From contig CAKPKF010000007.1 of NCBI GenBank assembly GCA_934167175.1, forward strand, positions 1-64,000: DNA of 64,000 nt. Direction: 5' to 3'. Origin of the DNA: an uncultured Clostridia bacterium. GTDB lineage: Bacteria > Bacillota > Clostridia > TANB77 > CAG-508. A model generated the notes under the pieces. It saw only the letters and a program-made list of their open reading frames with translations, made no database searches and was not told the origin of the DNA. Of the stretch, positions 6,983-16,791 are shown one piece after another. The position numbers and the translations under genes were made by a program. Positions within the stretch are counted from its first letter, which is position 1. Each line of letters opens with the position of its first letter.

Positions 6983-9453
6983 TTGAAAAGACTAATATTA
7001 ATTGTTTTAATAGGATATATAGTAGGAATAATATGGGGAGTGTACACAAATGTGTGTATAGCTCCTTTTATTATTGCTTTTGTTATAGCAAGCAGAAAAG
7101 CATTAAAATTCAAAAAAAATATTTATAGATATATAAAAGTAATTATAAAAAAAGAAACTATAATAGTGTTTATAGTTTCATGTGTTATATCTAACATATA
7201 TGTGCTGTACTTAAATAATAGATATAACAATTTATATAGTAATATAAAAGGAGAAAATACAATTGTATGTACAATTGTAGAAGATAAAAAAACATATAAA
7301 TATAAAGTTGGTTATAAAGTAAGAGTAGAAGAAATAAATAAAGATAAAAAATATAAAAATACATACTTATATTTATATTGCTATAAAGAATATGATAAAC
7401 TTGCTCTAAATTATGGTGATAAAATTGAACTAAAATGTGAATATATTGAACCTGAAATTCAAAGAAATTTCAAAGGATTTAATTATTATGAATATTTAAA
7501 AACAAAAAAATGCTATGGAGTAATTAAAATAAAAAATTCTAAAATAAAAAAAATAAAAAAGAACAATTTAAGTTTTATAAAAATATTATCTAACAAGATT
7601 GCACAAATATTTTATAATAAATCTAATAATATACTTTCAACTGAAACCAGTGAATTGTTAATTGCTATATTAATAGGAAAAGATGATGGTATAGACGAAA
7701 ATATTGTCAAAGATTTTAGAGATAGCAGTTTAGCACATATGTTAGCAGTTTCAGGTTCGCATATATCTTATATAATAGTAAGTAGTGCATTTATTGTGAA
7801 AAAAATTAAGGTTAATAAGAGAAAGTCTAAATATATTGTTATAATTATATTAATATTTTTCATGTTCTTAACAGGACTTTCTGAACCAGTTGTAAGAGCT
7901 TGTATTATGGGAATAATTATAGTGAGTGCAGAACTATTTTATAGAAAGATTGATTTTTTAAATAGCATCAGTTTATCTCTTTTAATTTTACTCATAGATA
8001 ACCCATTTGCTATAAAAAATGTTGGGTTATTATTATCTTTTGGGGGAGTTATAGGAATTGTATTATACGAAAAATATTTTTTTGATAAATTTAATAAATA
8101 CATAAAGAAAAATAATAAGTTAAAAGATGTAATTCTGCATATGTTAGCAGTTACATTTGCAGCACAACTAATGATTACTCCAATAATACTTATATATTTT
8201 AATACAGTATCGCTAACATTTTTTATTTCTAATTTATTAGCAGGGTATTTACTTGAAATAATAACTATATTTGGATTTATTGTTTTGTTCATTTCAATAT
8301 TTTCTATAAATTTAGCCAAAATCTTGGGGATTTTTTTGAATTTTATTTTATATTTACTTATTTTTATAGCTAACATATGTGCTAAACTTCCTTTTTCCAA
8401 AATTTATATGATTATACCAAATATGATTTATATAATATTATATTATGTGTTAATAATTCTAATAATATATTTTGAATGTTTATCTAAAAAAGATTTGTTA
8501 AGATATTATGAGAAAAAAATAATTATGTTAAAAGTCCATTTTATTAATTACATAAAAAAGTATTTTAAATATATAATGTTAATAATATGTATAATATCGG
8601 TAATGCTAAGCGTGATAAAGCATATTCCTAAAGACTTAAAAGTATATTTTATAGATGTTTCACAAGGAGATAGTACATTAATTATTACTCCTAGAAATAA
8701 AAAGATTTTAATAGATGGAGGAGGAAATAGAGAGGAAGATGTATTTAATGTGGGAGAAAAGATTTTAATTCCATATTTACTAAATAGAAAAATAAATAAA
8801 ATAGATTATATGGTTATTAGTCATTTCGATTCCGATCATGTTCGGGCGGGTTACTTCATGTTATGGAAGAAATAAATATAAAAAATATAATTATAGGCAA
8901 GCAATTTCAAACATGTGAAAATTATGAAAAATTCGTTCAAATAGTGAAAAAGAAAAAAATAAATGTATCTATTGTAAGTTCGGGCAATAGAGTTAATATA
9001 GAAAAAAATATATATTTAGATGTACTATGGCCAGATACAAATAAAAAAATAATGGAGAACATACTGAATAACAATTCATTGGTATGTAAATTGAATTATA
9101 AAAAAAATTCAATATTGTTTACTGGAGATATAGAAGCAGTGGCAGAAAAAGAAATATTAAAAAAATATCAAAGTAAATCAAATATATTAAAATCAAATAT
9201 AATAAAAATCGCTCATCATGGTTCTAAAAGTTCATCAATAGAAGAATTTTTAAACGAAGTTAAACCTAATATTGCATTAATTGGTGTTGGAAAAAATAAT
9301 AATTTTGGACATCCAAGTCAAAAAACATTGGAAAATTTAAGGAAATTTAATTGCAAATATTATCGAACAGACGAATGTGGAGAAATTGCACTTAGAATAA
9401 ACGAAAAAAAAATAATGATAAACAGAAGAATAAAAACTAAAATTAAAGAATGA
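6983..9453 (+). CDS. comEC: DNA uptake channel ComEC/Rec2, read through two adjacent CGGG sites
   Basis: ComEC forms the inner-membrane channel for transforming DNA. The N-terminal half has an OB-like region (about 80-190) and the Competence domain with many membrane spans (LAHMLAVSGSHISY near 250, GLSEPVVRACIMGII). The C-terminal half is a metallo-beta-lactamase-like domain (VYFIDVSQGDSTLI, ISHFDSDHV, then after the shift LLHVMEE, FTGDIEAVAEKE, IAHHGSKSS). Two in-frame CGG triplets at 8843 and 8847 each carry one surplus C. Dropping both gives HFDSDHVGGLLHVMEE, exactly the metal-site motif, and joins the two frames into 822 residues. Without the shifts translation stops at 8875. TTG start at 6983, with AAAGGAG 12 bases upstream. 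Confidence 0.9.
8843..8846 (+). other. In-frame CGGG read +1 as Gly (comEC site 1)
   Basis: Context GTT CGGG. The upstream frame meets CGG at 8843; skipping the C gives GGG for the first Gly of DHVGG. If not shifted, translation ends ten codons later. Confidence 0.9.
8847..8850 (+). other. In-frame CGGG read +1 as Gly (comEC site 2)
   Basis: Context GGG CGGG, directly after site 1 in the frame set by site 1. Skipping the C gives the second Gly of DHVGG and enters the frame of the downstream half. Confidence 0.9.
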
Positions 9454-9523
9454 TTGCATAATCTTGCAATTATTGTAAATACTACATAAAAATACCATAT
9501 TGATAAATGGTTAGGAGGAACTT

Positions 9524-10099
9524 ATGAAGAAATTTAGTTTTTATGTGGGGGTATTAGTATCTGTATTAGTTATTTCTATTGCAATAGTTATATATATAAT
9601 TGCAAATAATAAGGGGGATTCTAAAGAAAAGTTAGCTAAAAGTACAACTAATGAATATTATTTGGAAGAACCAAATGATATTGTATCTACAATATTAGAA
9701 GAAAAGATTACACCAAATACTAACTTTATAATAGAAAAAGAATATGAGAAATGTGGACATGTTGTTAAAGAAGAAGTTGAAGTACCAAGAGAATGTATAA
9801 ATAAAACTAAAAATGAAGTAGAACAAGAATATAAAGAATGGAATATTAAAGAATTTTCAAATGATGAAGTAATAATTTCAAAAAAGGAAAGTGGATATTG
9901 TGATAAGCATTATATATTAAGGGAAAGGGAAGGAGTAGTGGCAATATATGCATTAGACAAAGATGGAAAAGAAGTGTTTAAAGAAGCTACATCTATAGGC
10001 ATAGAGTATTTGACAGAAACGGATTTACTAAGTATTAAACAAGGAATGCTAATATATGGTGATGAAAAGTTAAATTCGTTTTTGGAAGATTTTGAATAA
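9524..10099 (+). CDS. BofC-like sporulation protein
   Basis: A 191-residue protein with one N-terminal membrane segment (about residues 6-28) and an exported domain. The C-terminal stretch SGYCDKHYILREREGVVAIY matches the BofC C-terminal domain family. In Bacillus, BofC acts in the intermembrane space of the forespore and restrains SpoIVB, which in turn triggers pro-sigma-K processing by SpoIVFB. Here the repeat-like first half is only loosely similar, so the assignment rests on the C-terminal domain. Cysteines at CGH, REC and YCD could be structural. AGGAGG precedes the ATG. Genes resembling spoIVFA/spoIVFB occur at 46.8-48.4 kb. Confidence 0.7.
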   Translation: MKKFSFYVGVLVSVLVISIAIVIYIIANNKGDSKEKLAKSTTNEYYLEEPNDIVSTILEEKITPNTNFIIEKEYEKCGHVVKEEVEVPRECINKTKNEVEQEYKEWNIKEFSNDEVIISKKESGYCDKHYILREREGVVAIYALDKDGKEVFKEATSIGIEYLTETDLLSIKQGMLIYGDEKLNSFLEDFE

Positions 10100-10107
10100 A
10101 ATAATAT

Positions 10108-10150
10108 AAAAATTAATCCCCAATAATATTATTGAGGATTAATTTTTTAT
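10108..10150. terminator. Bidirectional terminator between bofC-like gene and pgsA
   Basis: AAAATTAATCC...GGATTAATTTT inverted repeat with T tracts on both sides, shared by two convergent genes. Confidence 0.8.
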
Positions 10151-10708
10151 CTATTTTTTATCTATTTTTAAATATTCTTTTTTTAGATATCCTTTATTAT
10201 AAAAAGATTGAAAATACATCAAAAGTGAAAACAGGGTAGCAAACAGTGCTAAATAATATATATATTGATCTAACGATGTATTAAAATGGAATTGTTTTTT
10301 CAATAAAGAACAAACAATTGCTATATAAAATATAACTGTAGATAGTTTTCCATACCATTTGCTAGAGACAACTAATTCTTTACCATAAAGAAAAGATGCA
10401 CCAGATATCATTAAAAATTCTTTCAAAATTACAATAATTAAAATCCATGTTGGAATAATTTTTTGCAAAGACAATGTGGCTAAAATTGATATTTGAGTTG
10501 ACTTGTCAGCTAATGGATCTATTAATTTCCCAAAATTTGTTATAAAGTTAAATTTTCTGGCAATATATCCATCTAATACATCTGTCACTCCAGATAATGT
10601 TAAAAAGATAAATGCCAAGATATAGTTTTCCTTAATAATAAAATATAAAATTATTGGAATTAATAAAAACCTTAGAAGTGTCAGAATATTTGGTACATGT
10701 TTAAACAT
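10151..10708 (-). CDS. pgsA: CDP-diacylglycerol--glycerol-3-phosphate 3-phosphatidyltransferase
   Basis: A 185-residue integral membrane enzyme that makes phosphatidylglycerophosphate, the first committed step to phosphatidylglycerol and cardiolipin. The CDP-alcohol phosphatidyltransferase signature D-G-x2-A-R-x8-G-x3-D-x3-D is intact in VLDGYIARKFNFITNFGKLI plus DPLADK (about residues 45-70). Four to five hydrophobic spans are visible. It starts 13 bases after the end of clpE on the same strand with a ribosome-binding site AGGAGG, so it is probably cotranscribed with clpE. Confidence 0.93.
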   Translation of the reverse strand: MFKHVPNILTLLRFLLIPIILYFIIKENYILAFIFLTLSGVTDVLDGYIARKFNFITNFGKLIDPLADKSTQISILATLSLQKIIPTWILIIVILKEFLMISGASFLYGKELVVSSKWYGKLSTVIFYIAIVCSLLKKQFHFNTSLDQYIYYLALFATLFSLLMYFQSFYNKGYLKKEYLKIDKK

Positions 10709-10721
10709 AATTTTTTGCCTC

Positions 10722-13040
10722 CTATTTTATTACATTAAAAGTTAAGTTACTATTTTGTAAATCAATTTTAATATTTTCACCATTTGATAATTCATTTTTT
10801 AGGATTAGTTCTGAAAGTTCATCTTCAATATATCGTTGAATAGCGCGTCTCAGAGGTCTTGCACCAAATTTTAGGTTTGTTCCTTTTTCTAAAACAAACT
10901 GTTTTGCTTCAACAGAAAGTTCCATTGTGATATTTTTTTCTTTTAAAGCAAATTCAGTATCTTTAAGCATTAAATCTACAATTTGAAGTAGTTCCTCATT
11001 AGTTAGTGAATCAAAGACAACTATTTCATCTACTCTATTTAAAAATTCTGGTCTAAATAACTCTTTAAGACTATTTTCTATTTTATTTTTGTCTGTAGAT
11101 TGCTTTGCAAAACCAATAGAATTAGTATTAATATTAGAGCCTGCATTTGATGTCATGATAATAATAGTGTTTTCAAAACTTACAGAGTTACCTTGAGAAT
11201 CAGTAAGTTTCCCATCATCTAGAACTTGAAGTAAGATGTTGAATACATCGCTATGAGCTTTTTCTATTTCATCTAACAATATTATAGAGTAAGGTTTTCT
11301 CTTAACCTTTTCAGTAAGTTGACCAGCATCATCATAACCAACATAACCAGGTGGTGATCCTATTAATTTAGAAGTTGAATGACTTTCCATATATTCAGAC
11401 ATATCAATTCTAATAATAGAATCTTCTGAACCAAACATTTCATATGCTAATGATTTTGCAAGTTCAGTTTTACCAACACCAGTGGGACCAACAAATATAA
11501 AAGATGGAGGTCTTTTGGTTGATTTTAATCCTGCTCGGTTTCTCCTAATTGCTCTGGAAACGGCTTCAACTGCAGCATTTTGTCCAATTATTCTTTTATG
11601 AAGATTAGACTCTAAATTTAATAGTTTTTGAGTCTCAGCTTCAGTAATTTTTGTAACAGGAATTTTTGTCCATCCTTCAATTACTTGAGCAATATCTTGA
11701 ACAGTAATTTGTTTTAATTTTAATTTTTTTGTTATTTTTTCTATTTGCTCTGTTATTTGACACTCTTTAGTTTTTAAATCAGCAGCTTTTTGATAATCCT
11801 CTGTAGAATCATTTGTTAGAGCCTCTTCTTTTTCTTCTTGAATAGCATGCAATTGAGTTTTTAATATTTCAAGTTGGTATAATTCTTTATTTTTCAAATT
11901 AACTCTTGAACAAGCTTCATCTAGAATATCAATAGCTTTATCAGGTAAAAATCTATCATGAATGTATTTTTCAGACATAATAACAGTTTGTTTTATAACA
12001 TCATTAGAAATTTTTACTTTATGAAAGTCTTCATAATATTTTTTGATTCCTTCAAGTATTAAAATGGAATCATCAATTGTTGGTTCATCCACAAGAACTT
12101 GACCAAATCTTCTTTCAAGAGCGGAGTCTTTTTCAATATATTTACGGTACTCTTTTAATGTAGTAGTACCAATAATTTGGACTTCACCATTAGATAAAGA
12201 TGGTTTTAAAATATTTGCAGCATTCATAGAATGTTCGCCATCACCTGCACCAATGATATTATGAATCTCATCTATAACTAATATAATATTTCCAGATTCT
12301 TTACATTCATCTATTATAGATTTCATTCTAGATTCAAATTGACCTCTGAATTGTGTACCAGCTATAACAGCTGTCATATCTAGTAAGTAAACTTCTTTAT
12401 TTAATAATTTTACAGGCACATCACCATTAGCTATTTTAATTGCCAATCCCTGGGCAATAGCTGTTTTCCCAACTCCTGGTTCACCAATTAAGCATGGATT
12501 ATTTTTAGAACGTCTATTTAAAATTTGTATCATTCTTTGAAGTTCTCTATCTCTTCCAACAACTATATCTAACTCATGATTTCTTGCTTTTTCTGTTAAA
12601 TTTGTGCCAAAAGTATCTAAAGCTTTTCTTCTCTTATCTTTTTTCCTTTTTTGCGTTTTTACTTTTTTATTGGAATCTTCTTTATTGGATTCATTTGAAT
12701 CAGAAGATGTATCCTCTGGTGTAATTCCAAGCATATTCGAAAAAAAAGAACCTATAGGCATAGAATTTAATTCAGGTTGCTTAGAATCTGATTTACCATC
12801 TGCAGAAGATAAGTTTTCAGAAATATCTTTAAAAAGTTCCTCAAATTGTGAAGACATATCATCTAAGTCAATATTTTCATTTTCTAAGAGATTAGTTTGT
12901 TTAGCAAGGGTTTCCAAAGGATTTATACCTTTTTCTTTAGCACAATTGTAGCACAAACCTTCTAAAGAATTTTTCCCATCATCTGACATTTTATTTATAA
13001 AAATTATTGCCATATTTTTTTTGCAATTTGAACATAACAT
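10722..13040 (-). CDS. clpE: ClpE-type AAA+ unfoldase with N-terminal zinc finger
   Basis: A 772-residue HSP100 protein that unfolds substrates for ClpP or disaggregates them. Residues 3-33 hold a four-cysteine zinc finger (CSNC...CYNC) as in ClpE, in place of the Clp N-domain repeats of ClpC. A charged linker follows. AAA-1 has Walker A GEPGVGKTA and Walker B VIDEIHNI; a UVR-like coiled middle region follows near residues 390-430. AAA-2 has GPTGVGKTELAKSLA and LLDEIEKAH, and the C-terminal ARPLRRAIQRYIEDEL closes it. No ctsR, mcsA or mcsB gene is adjacent, unlike the usual clpC operon. ClpE versus ClpC naming rests on the zinc finger. Confidence 0.9.
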   Translation of the reverse strand: MLCSNCKKNMAIIFINKMSDDGKNSLEGLCYNCAKEKGINPLETLAKQTNLLENENIDLDDMSSQFEELFKDISENLSSADGKSDSKQPELNSMPIGSFFSNMLGITPEDTSSDSNESNKEDSNKKVKTQKRKKDKRRKALDTFGTNLTEKARNHELDIVVGRDRELQRMIQILNRRSKNNPCLIGEPGVGKTAIAQGLAIKIANGDVPVKLLNKEVYLLDMTAVIAGTQFRGQFESRMKSIIDECKESGNIILVIDEIHNIIGAGDGEHSMNAANILKPSLSNGEVQIIGTTTLKEYRKYIEKDSALERRFGQVLVDEPTIDDSILILEGIKKYYEDFHKVKISNDVIKQTVIMSEKYIHDRFLPDKAIDILDEACSRVNLKNKELYQLEILKTQLHAIQEEKEEALTNDSTEDYQKAADLKTKECQITEQIEKITKKLKLKQITVQDIAQVIEGWTKIPVTKITEAETQKLLNLESNLHKRIIGQNAAVEAVSRAIRRNRAGLKSTKRPPSFIFVGPTGVGKTELAKSLAYEMFGSEDSIIRIDMSEYMESHSTSKLIGSPPGYVGYDDAGQLTEKVKRKPYSIILLDEIEKAHSDVFNILLQVLDDGKLTDSQGNSVSFENTIIIMTSNAGSNINTNSIGFAKQSTDKNKIENSLKELFRPEFLNRVDEIVVFDSLTNEELLQIVDLMLKDTEFALKEKNITMELSVEAKQFVLEKGTNLKFGARPLRRAIQRYIEDELSELILKNELSNGENIKIDLQNSNLTFNVIK

Positions 13041-13083
13041 GTATTTTATTTCTCCTTAATACTAATAATTAAATAATAATATT

Positions 13084-13112
13084 ATAATACATGAAAAATA
13101 CAATATAGTCAA
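13084..13112 (-). promoter_or_regulatory. Promoter of clpE-pgsA
   Basis: On the minus strand TTGACT (13112-13107), 17-bp spacer, TATTAT (13089-13084), about 45 bases before the clpE start. Confidence 0.55.
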
Positions 13113-13153
13113 GGTTTTACTGTAATTGTTATACATTCTAAAAAGTCAAATAA

Positions 13154-13182
13154 TTGATATATAGTCAAAAAAATGGTATAAT
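13154..13182 (+). promoter_or_regulatory. Promoter of the 13225-14052 gene
   Basis: TTGATA (13154-13159), 17-bp spacer, TATAAT (13177-13182). It is divergent from the clpE promoter. Confidence 0.65.
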
Positions 13183-13224
13183 ATAAAATATAGGATTATT
13201 TTAATCGGAAAAAGGGTGAGGTAT

Positions 13225-14052
13225 ATGAAAAAAATGGCACCTATAACGTTTATATATATGATGATAATAGTTATATCTATTATAGCATTAATATTGGGGA
13301 TATCAGTAAATATATCTAAATTTGCAAATAAAAAAAATAGATATAATGAAAATAATTCAGAAACTATGGCTGAGCTGGTTAATAATTTTAGTACAATATT
13401 CAATAATGAACTAAAAGGAAATACAGAACAATTAAAAAACATAAACAAAAAAGACAATAGTAAAAATATAATATATACTGGATATGAAAAAAAAGAAAAA
13501 AAAGAGAAATTGTACGATCTAAATATATCAATTCCAAAAGTAAACATAAATTGCGAAGCGGCAGATAGTTTTAATAAAAAAATGGAAAAAATGTTTTTAG
13601 AAAAAATAAATAATATAATGACTATACAAAGAGATAATGCATTGTTTACAGTAGAATATACAGGGTACATAAATGGAGATATATTATCAGTTGTTGTGAG
13701 GGCATCACTAAAAGAAAATAGTACGACTCCACAAAGAGTTATAATACAAACATTTAATTTAGATTTAAACAATAATAAAGAAGTTAAACTAAAAGAAATA
13801 TTAAATTCTAAAAAATTAAACGAAAACTTAGTAGAAAATAATGTGAAAAAAGTAATAACAGATACTAATGAACAAGCACAAGAATTATCTAAATTAGGAT
13901 ATGATATATATACAAGAGATGTTAATAGTGATATATATGAATTAGATAATACAACAGAATATTTTTTAGGAGAAAATAATAAATTATACCTAGTATATGC
14001 ATATGGAAATAAAAACTTTACAAGTGAAATGGATATATTAGTATTTCAGTAA
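13225..14052 (+). CDS. Membrane-anchored exported protein of unknown function
   Basis: A 275-residue protein with an N-terminal membrane segment (about residues 4-28) and a large outside domain. I do not recognise it securely. The C-terminal part (QRVIIQTFNLDLNNNKEVKLKEIL and EYFLGENNKLYLVYAYG) has the character of DUF3298/RsiV-like exported domains, which is a weak resemblance. The ATG at 13225 is used because AAAGGGTGAGG lies just upstream; the GTG at 13216 is inside that ribosome-binding site. The gene is monocistronic with its own promoter and terminator and faces away from clpE. Confidence 0.75.
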   Translation: MKKMAPITFIYMMIIVISIIALILGISVNISKFANKKNRYNENNSETMAELVNNFSTIFNNELKGNTEQLKNINKKDNSKNIIYTGYEKKEKKEKLYDLNISIPKVNINCEAADSFNKKMEKMFLEKINNIMTIQRDNALFTVEYTGYINGDILSVVVRASLKENSTTPQRVIIQTFNLDLNNNKEVKLKEILNSKKLNENLVENNVKKVITDTNEQAQELSKLGYDIYTRDVNSDIYELDNTTEYFLGENNKLYLVYAYGNKNFTSEMDILVFQ

Positions 14053-14053
14053 T

Positions 14054-14088
14054 AAAAAAAGCGACTATAAAAATAGTCGCTTTTTTTG
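14054..14088 (+). terminator. Terminator of the 13225-14052 gene
   Basis: AAAAAAAGCGACTA pairs with TAGTCGCTTTTTTT (4-6 base loop). The symmetric tracts could also serve the convergent htrA. Confidence 0.88.
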
Positions 14089-14110
14089 AAAATAAAAGGG
14101 GATGTTTTTC

Positions 14111-14159
14111 AAAAGAGAAATAAGTAACTGGAGTAACATTAGTTACTTACTTCTCTTTT
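14111..14159. terminator. Long hairpin downstream of htrA
   Basis: AAAAGAGAA-A-TAAGTAACT (14111-14129) pairs with AGTTACTTA-C-TTCTCTTTT (14141-14159) with one opposed mismatch. It follows htrA on the minus strand and is probably its terminator; there is no clean T run on that side. Confidence 0.6.
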
Positions 14160-14224
14160 AATATATAATTCGTTTTTGTACATTTTGTGAATTAATTGTG
14201 TATTATTTGAAAATATTAATCAAA

Positions 14225-15448
14225 CTAAGGTTGTTCACCTAATGTTAATGTTACTGAAACATCTTTACCATTTCTGTTAATTTTTAGTTTTAGTTCATCG
14301 CCAATTTGATGAGAATTTTTAATTTTATTTAATTCTTCCATAGTTGTTATTTTTTGATCATCTGCTTCAATTATAACATCACCAGGTTGTACATTTGCCT
14401 TTTGTGCAGCTGAGAAGTCTTCAACAGATTTTACATACACACCAACAACTAATTTGTTATAACTTGCAGTTTTTTCATCTAAATCAATTCCAGAAATACC
14501 AATATAAGGTCTTTTTACTTTATTATATTGAATTAACTGTTCATAAATAGGTTTGCTATCATTTATAGGAATTGCAAATCCCATACCTTCTATACCTGTT
14601 CCAGATAATTTTAAAGTATTAATACCGATTACTTGTCCATTACTATTTACTAAAGCACCACCACTGTTACCAGAGTTAATAGCAGCATCAGTTTGAATTA
14701 ATTTATAAGATTTATTGTCTGTGTCTGTGACTTCTCTATTTACAGCACTTATGATACCACATGTAACACTACTTTGCATTCCTAAAGGATTACCAATAGC
14801 CATTGAAAATTCTCCAACTTTAATACTTGAAGAATCGCCAAGTTCTGCAGCGCTTAAATCATTTTTGTCTATTTTTATAACTGCTAAGTCTGTTTGTTCA
14901 TCTGTTCCGACTATTTTAGCTTCATATTCTGTTTTGTCATTGTATAAAAATACGGTAACTTTCGTAGCTTCTGATACTTGATAGTAAGAAGACATTGAAT
15001 TAGATGATGAAGATGAATTAACAATATGGTTATTTGTTAATATATATCCATCTGAACTAATAATTATTCCAGAACCCTCAGCTTCAGCAGTAGACTGACG
15101 ACTAAATATTGAATTAACTGAATATTGTACTTTTATACCAACAATAGATGGAAGCACTTTATTTGCTACATTAATTGCTGTATCAGAGTAATTAGTAAGA
15201 GAAACAGCATTTATATTAGCATTTGAATTACTACCAGAATTATTTTGTGTAGAAGTTAAAGTCGATGGAGTATTTATAATTTTATTTTTTATTTGAGGAA
15301 CACCAAAGCAAGTTCCTATTACAACAGCACTACCTAACATTCCACAGAAAAATGGTAAAAATACTCTATTTTTAAAGCCAACTTTTTTTGATTTTTGTGG
15401 ATTTTTATTTTCTTGTTTTACTTCAACAAATTTGTATTTTTCTTCCAT
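14225..15448 (-). CDS. htrA: Membrane-anchored HtrA/DegP-like serine protease with PDZ domain
   Basis: A 407-residue envelope protease that degrades or refolds damaged exported proteins. A cytoplasmic basic N-terminus leads into one membrane span (about residues 29-52). The trypsin-like domain follows with His in ILTNNHIVN, Asp in TDLAVIKID and Ser in INSGNSGGALV. One PDZ domain follows (about 310-400), with QPGDVIIEADDQKI. A Ser/Asn-rich linker lies between membrane and protease. The ribosome-binding site is AGGAGG. Bacillus HtrA proteins respond to secretion stress; no regulator is adjacent here. Confidence 0.94.
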   Translation of the reverse strand: MEEKYKFVEVKQENKNPQKSKKVGFKNRVFLPFFCGMLGSAVVIGTCFGVPQIKNKIINTPSTLTSTQNNSGSNSNANINAVSLTNYSDTAINVANKVLPSIVGIKVQYSVNSIFSRQSTAEAEGSGIIISSDGYILTNNHIVNSSSSSNSMSSYYQVSEATKVTVFLYNDKTEYEAKIVGTDEQTDLAVIKIDKNDLSAAELGDSSSIKVGEFSMAIGNPLGMQSSVTCGIISAVNREVTDTDNKSYKLIQTDAAINSGNSGGALVNSNGQVIGINTLKLSGTGIEGMGFAIPINDSKPIYEQLIQYNKVKRPYIGISGIDLDEKTASYNKLVVGVYVKSVEDFSAAQKANVQPGDVIIEADDQKITTMEELNKIKNSHQIGDELKLKINRNGKDVSVTLTLGEQP

Positions 15449-15570
15449 GAATATTACCTCCTAAAATGTATAAATAATATTATAATTATCTTAAACTGAT
15501 TAAATAATACAATACTATTGTGAACCTTTTGTGAATTTTTAATTATATTTTAATATATGTTTTATATTGC

Positions 15571-15600
15571 TTGAAAATAAAGTTATATATAGTATATAAT
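15571..15600 (+). promoter_or_regulatory. Promoter of the pilin-like gene
   Basis: TTGAAA (15571-15576), 18-bp spacer, TATAAT (15595-15600), 24 bases upstream of the ATG. Confidence 0.55.
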
Positions 15601-15624
15601 AGAAAAAAATAAAAAGGGGGATAT

Positions 15625-16116
15625 ATGAACGTAAGAAAAGAAAAAGGAATAACATTAACGGCATTAGTATTAACAATAATTATAATAGTAATTCTTACAA
15701 GTGTATCTGTGTATACTGGTACGAATTTGATTAGAGAAGCAAATTTGCAGAGTATTAATACCAATATGTTACAAATACAAATAAAAGTAAAATCAATTGA
15801 AGAAAAAGTCGAATTTAATAATGATGATGGTGAAGAATATGTAGGAGAAAAGTTATCAGATGATGAGGCAACAGAACTAATAGCTAAAGTTAACTCTACA
15901 TATGTAGTAATAGATGATTATGATGCAGAGACAGATAAATATTATAAATTAAAGAATGCAGATTTAGTAAATTTAGGACTACAAGCAATACAAGAAGATG
16001 AAGATTATACATATGTAGTTAATTATAGAAGCAACGAAGTTATTTATACCAAAGGATTTAAAGCAAATGATCAGAAGATTCATTATGCATTATCAGATAT
16101 GGTAAATTTAGACTAA
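15625..16116 (+). CDS. Type IV pilin-like exported protein
   Basis: A 163-residue protein whose N-terminus, KEKGITLTALVLTIIIIVIL, has the layout of a class III (prepilin-type) leader: short basic part, G before a long hydrophobic helix. The usual glutamate at +5 of mature pilins is not present. The rest is acidic and rich in Asp/Glu/Tyr with no recognised domain. Similar N-termini occur at 37542, 48437 and 61510 in this window. AAAGGGGG precedes the ATG. It is followed after 33 bases by rnhB, which may be cotranscribed. Confidence 0.75.
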   Translation: MNVRKEKGITLTALVLTIIIIVILTSVSVYTGTNLIREANLQSINTNMLQIQIKVKSIEEKVEFNNDDGEEYVGEKLSDDEATELIAKVNSTYVVIDDYDAETDKYYKLKNADLVNLGLQAIQEDEDYTYVVNYRSNEVIYTKGFKANDQKIHYALSDMVNLD

Positions 16117-16149
16117 GTATTGTTAAAACATGGAAGAAGGATATTTATT

Positions 16150-16777
16150 ATGAAAGAAAAAGAGTTGGAAAGATTAAATGAAATAAAAAGAATAGAAATT
16201 GAATTAAGAAATGAGGGAGCAGAATATATATGTGGAATTGATGAAGCTGGAAGAGGACCACTTGCTGGTCCAGTTGTAGTTGCAAGTGTAATAATGCCAA
16301 AAGATTCAATGATTGAGGGAGTTAATGATTCTAAAAAAATATCTGAAAAAAAGAGAGAAAAGTTATATGAGCAAATAATCGAAGAGGCAATAAGCTATGG
16401 TGTAGGAATAATAAATCAAGATGAAATAGATAATATAAATATACTTAATGCTACTAAAAAAGGTTTAACTCTAGCAATAAAAGAACTGAAAGTAAAACCA
16501 GATTTAATATTAGTAGATGCTTTAGAAAAAATAGATACACTTCGGAATACCATATAAATCATTTATAAAAGGTGATAGCAAATGTTATTCTATAGCTGCA
16601 GCATCAATAATAGCAAAGGTTACAAGAGATAGAATTATGCGACAATGGGATGAAATATATCCAAATTATGGTTTTATTAATCACAAGGGATATGGAACTG
16701 CAAAACATATTGCAGCTATAAAAGAATTTGGAATTTGTCCTCTACATAGAAGAACTTTTGTGAAGAAATTTATTTAA
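16150..16777 (+). CDS. rnhB: Ribonuclease HII, read through one CGGA site
   Basis: RNase HII removes RNA primers and single ribonucleotides from DNA. The catalytic motif CGIDEAGRGPLAGPVVV (about residues 31-47) and LVDALEKIDTL lie in the first frame. After CGG at 16543 the second frame gives GIPYKSFIKGDSKCYSIAAA, SIIAKVTRDR and GYGTAKHIAAIKEFG, the standard second half. Skipping C16543 joins them into 208 residues; without it translation stops four codons later (16557). The ATG at 16150 has an AGAAGGA ribosome-binding site; an in-frame TTG lies upstream at 16120. The key lysine/aspartate region after the shift is needed for activity. Confidence 0.92.
16543..16546 (+). other. In-frame CGGA read +1 as Gly (rnhB)
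   Basis: Context CTT CGGA. Skipping the C gives the Gly of the conserved GIPYKSFIKGD block. Confidence 0.9.
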
Positions 16778-16791
16778 AATTTGGAGGTCAC

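Noticed and set aside
6983..9453. comEC, rnhB, mfd, murC and others as pseudogenes
   Set aside because: All breaks are the same event (one C before a Gly codon) and no other disruptions occur in the window. Ten randomly decaying genes would show varied indels and stops.
13107..13169. Three AGTCAA(A/G) elements near clpE as a CtsR operator
   Set aside because: CtsR needs two heptamers three bases apart; these are spaced 37 and 19 bases. The first is simply the -35 of clpE on the other strand.
15625..15724. CGG spans such as ACG GCA, GCG GAA and TCG GTA in intact genes as further sites
   Set aside because: In these the three letters straddle two in-frame codons, and the gene continues correctly without any shift.
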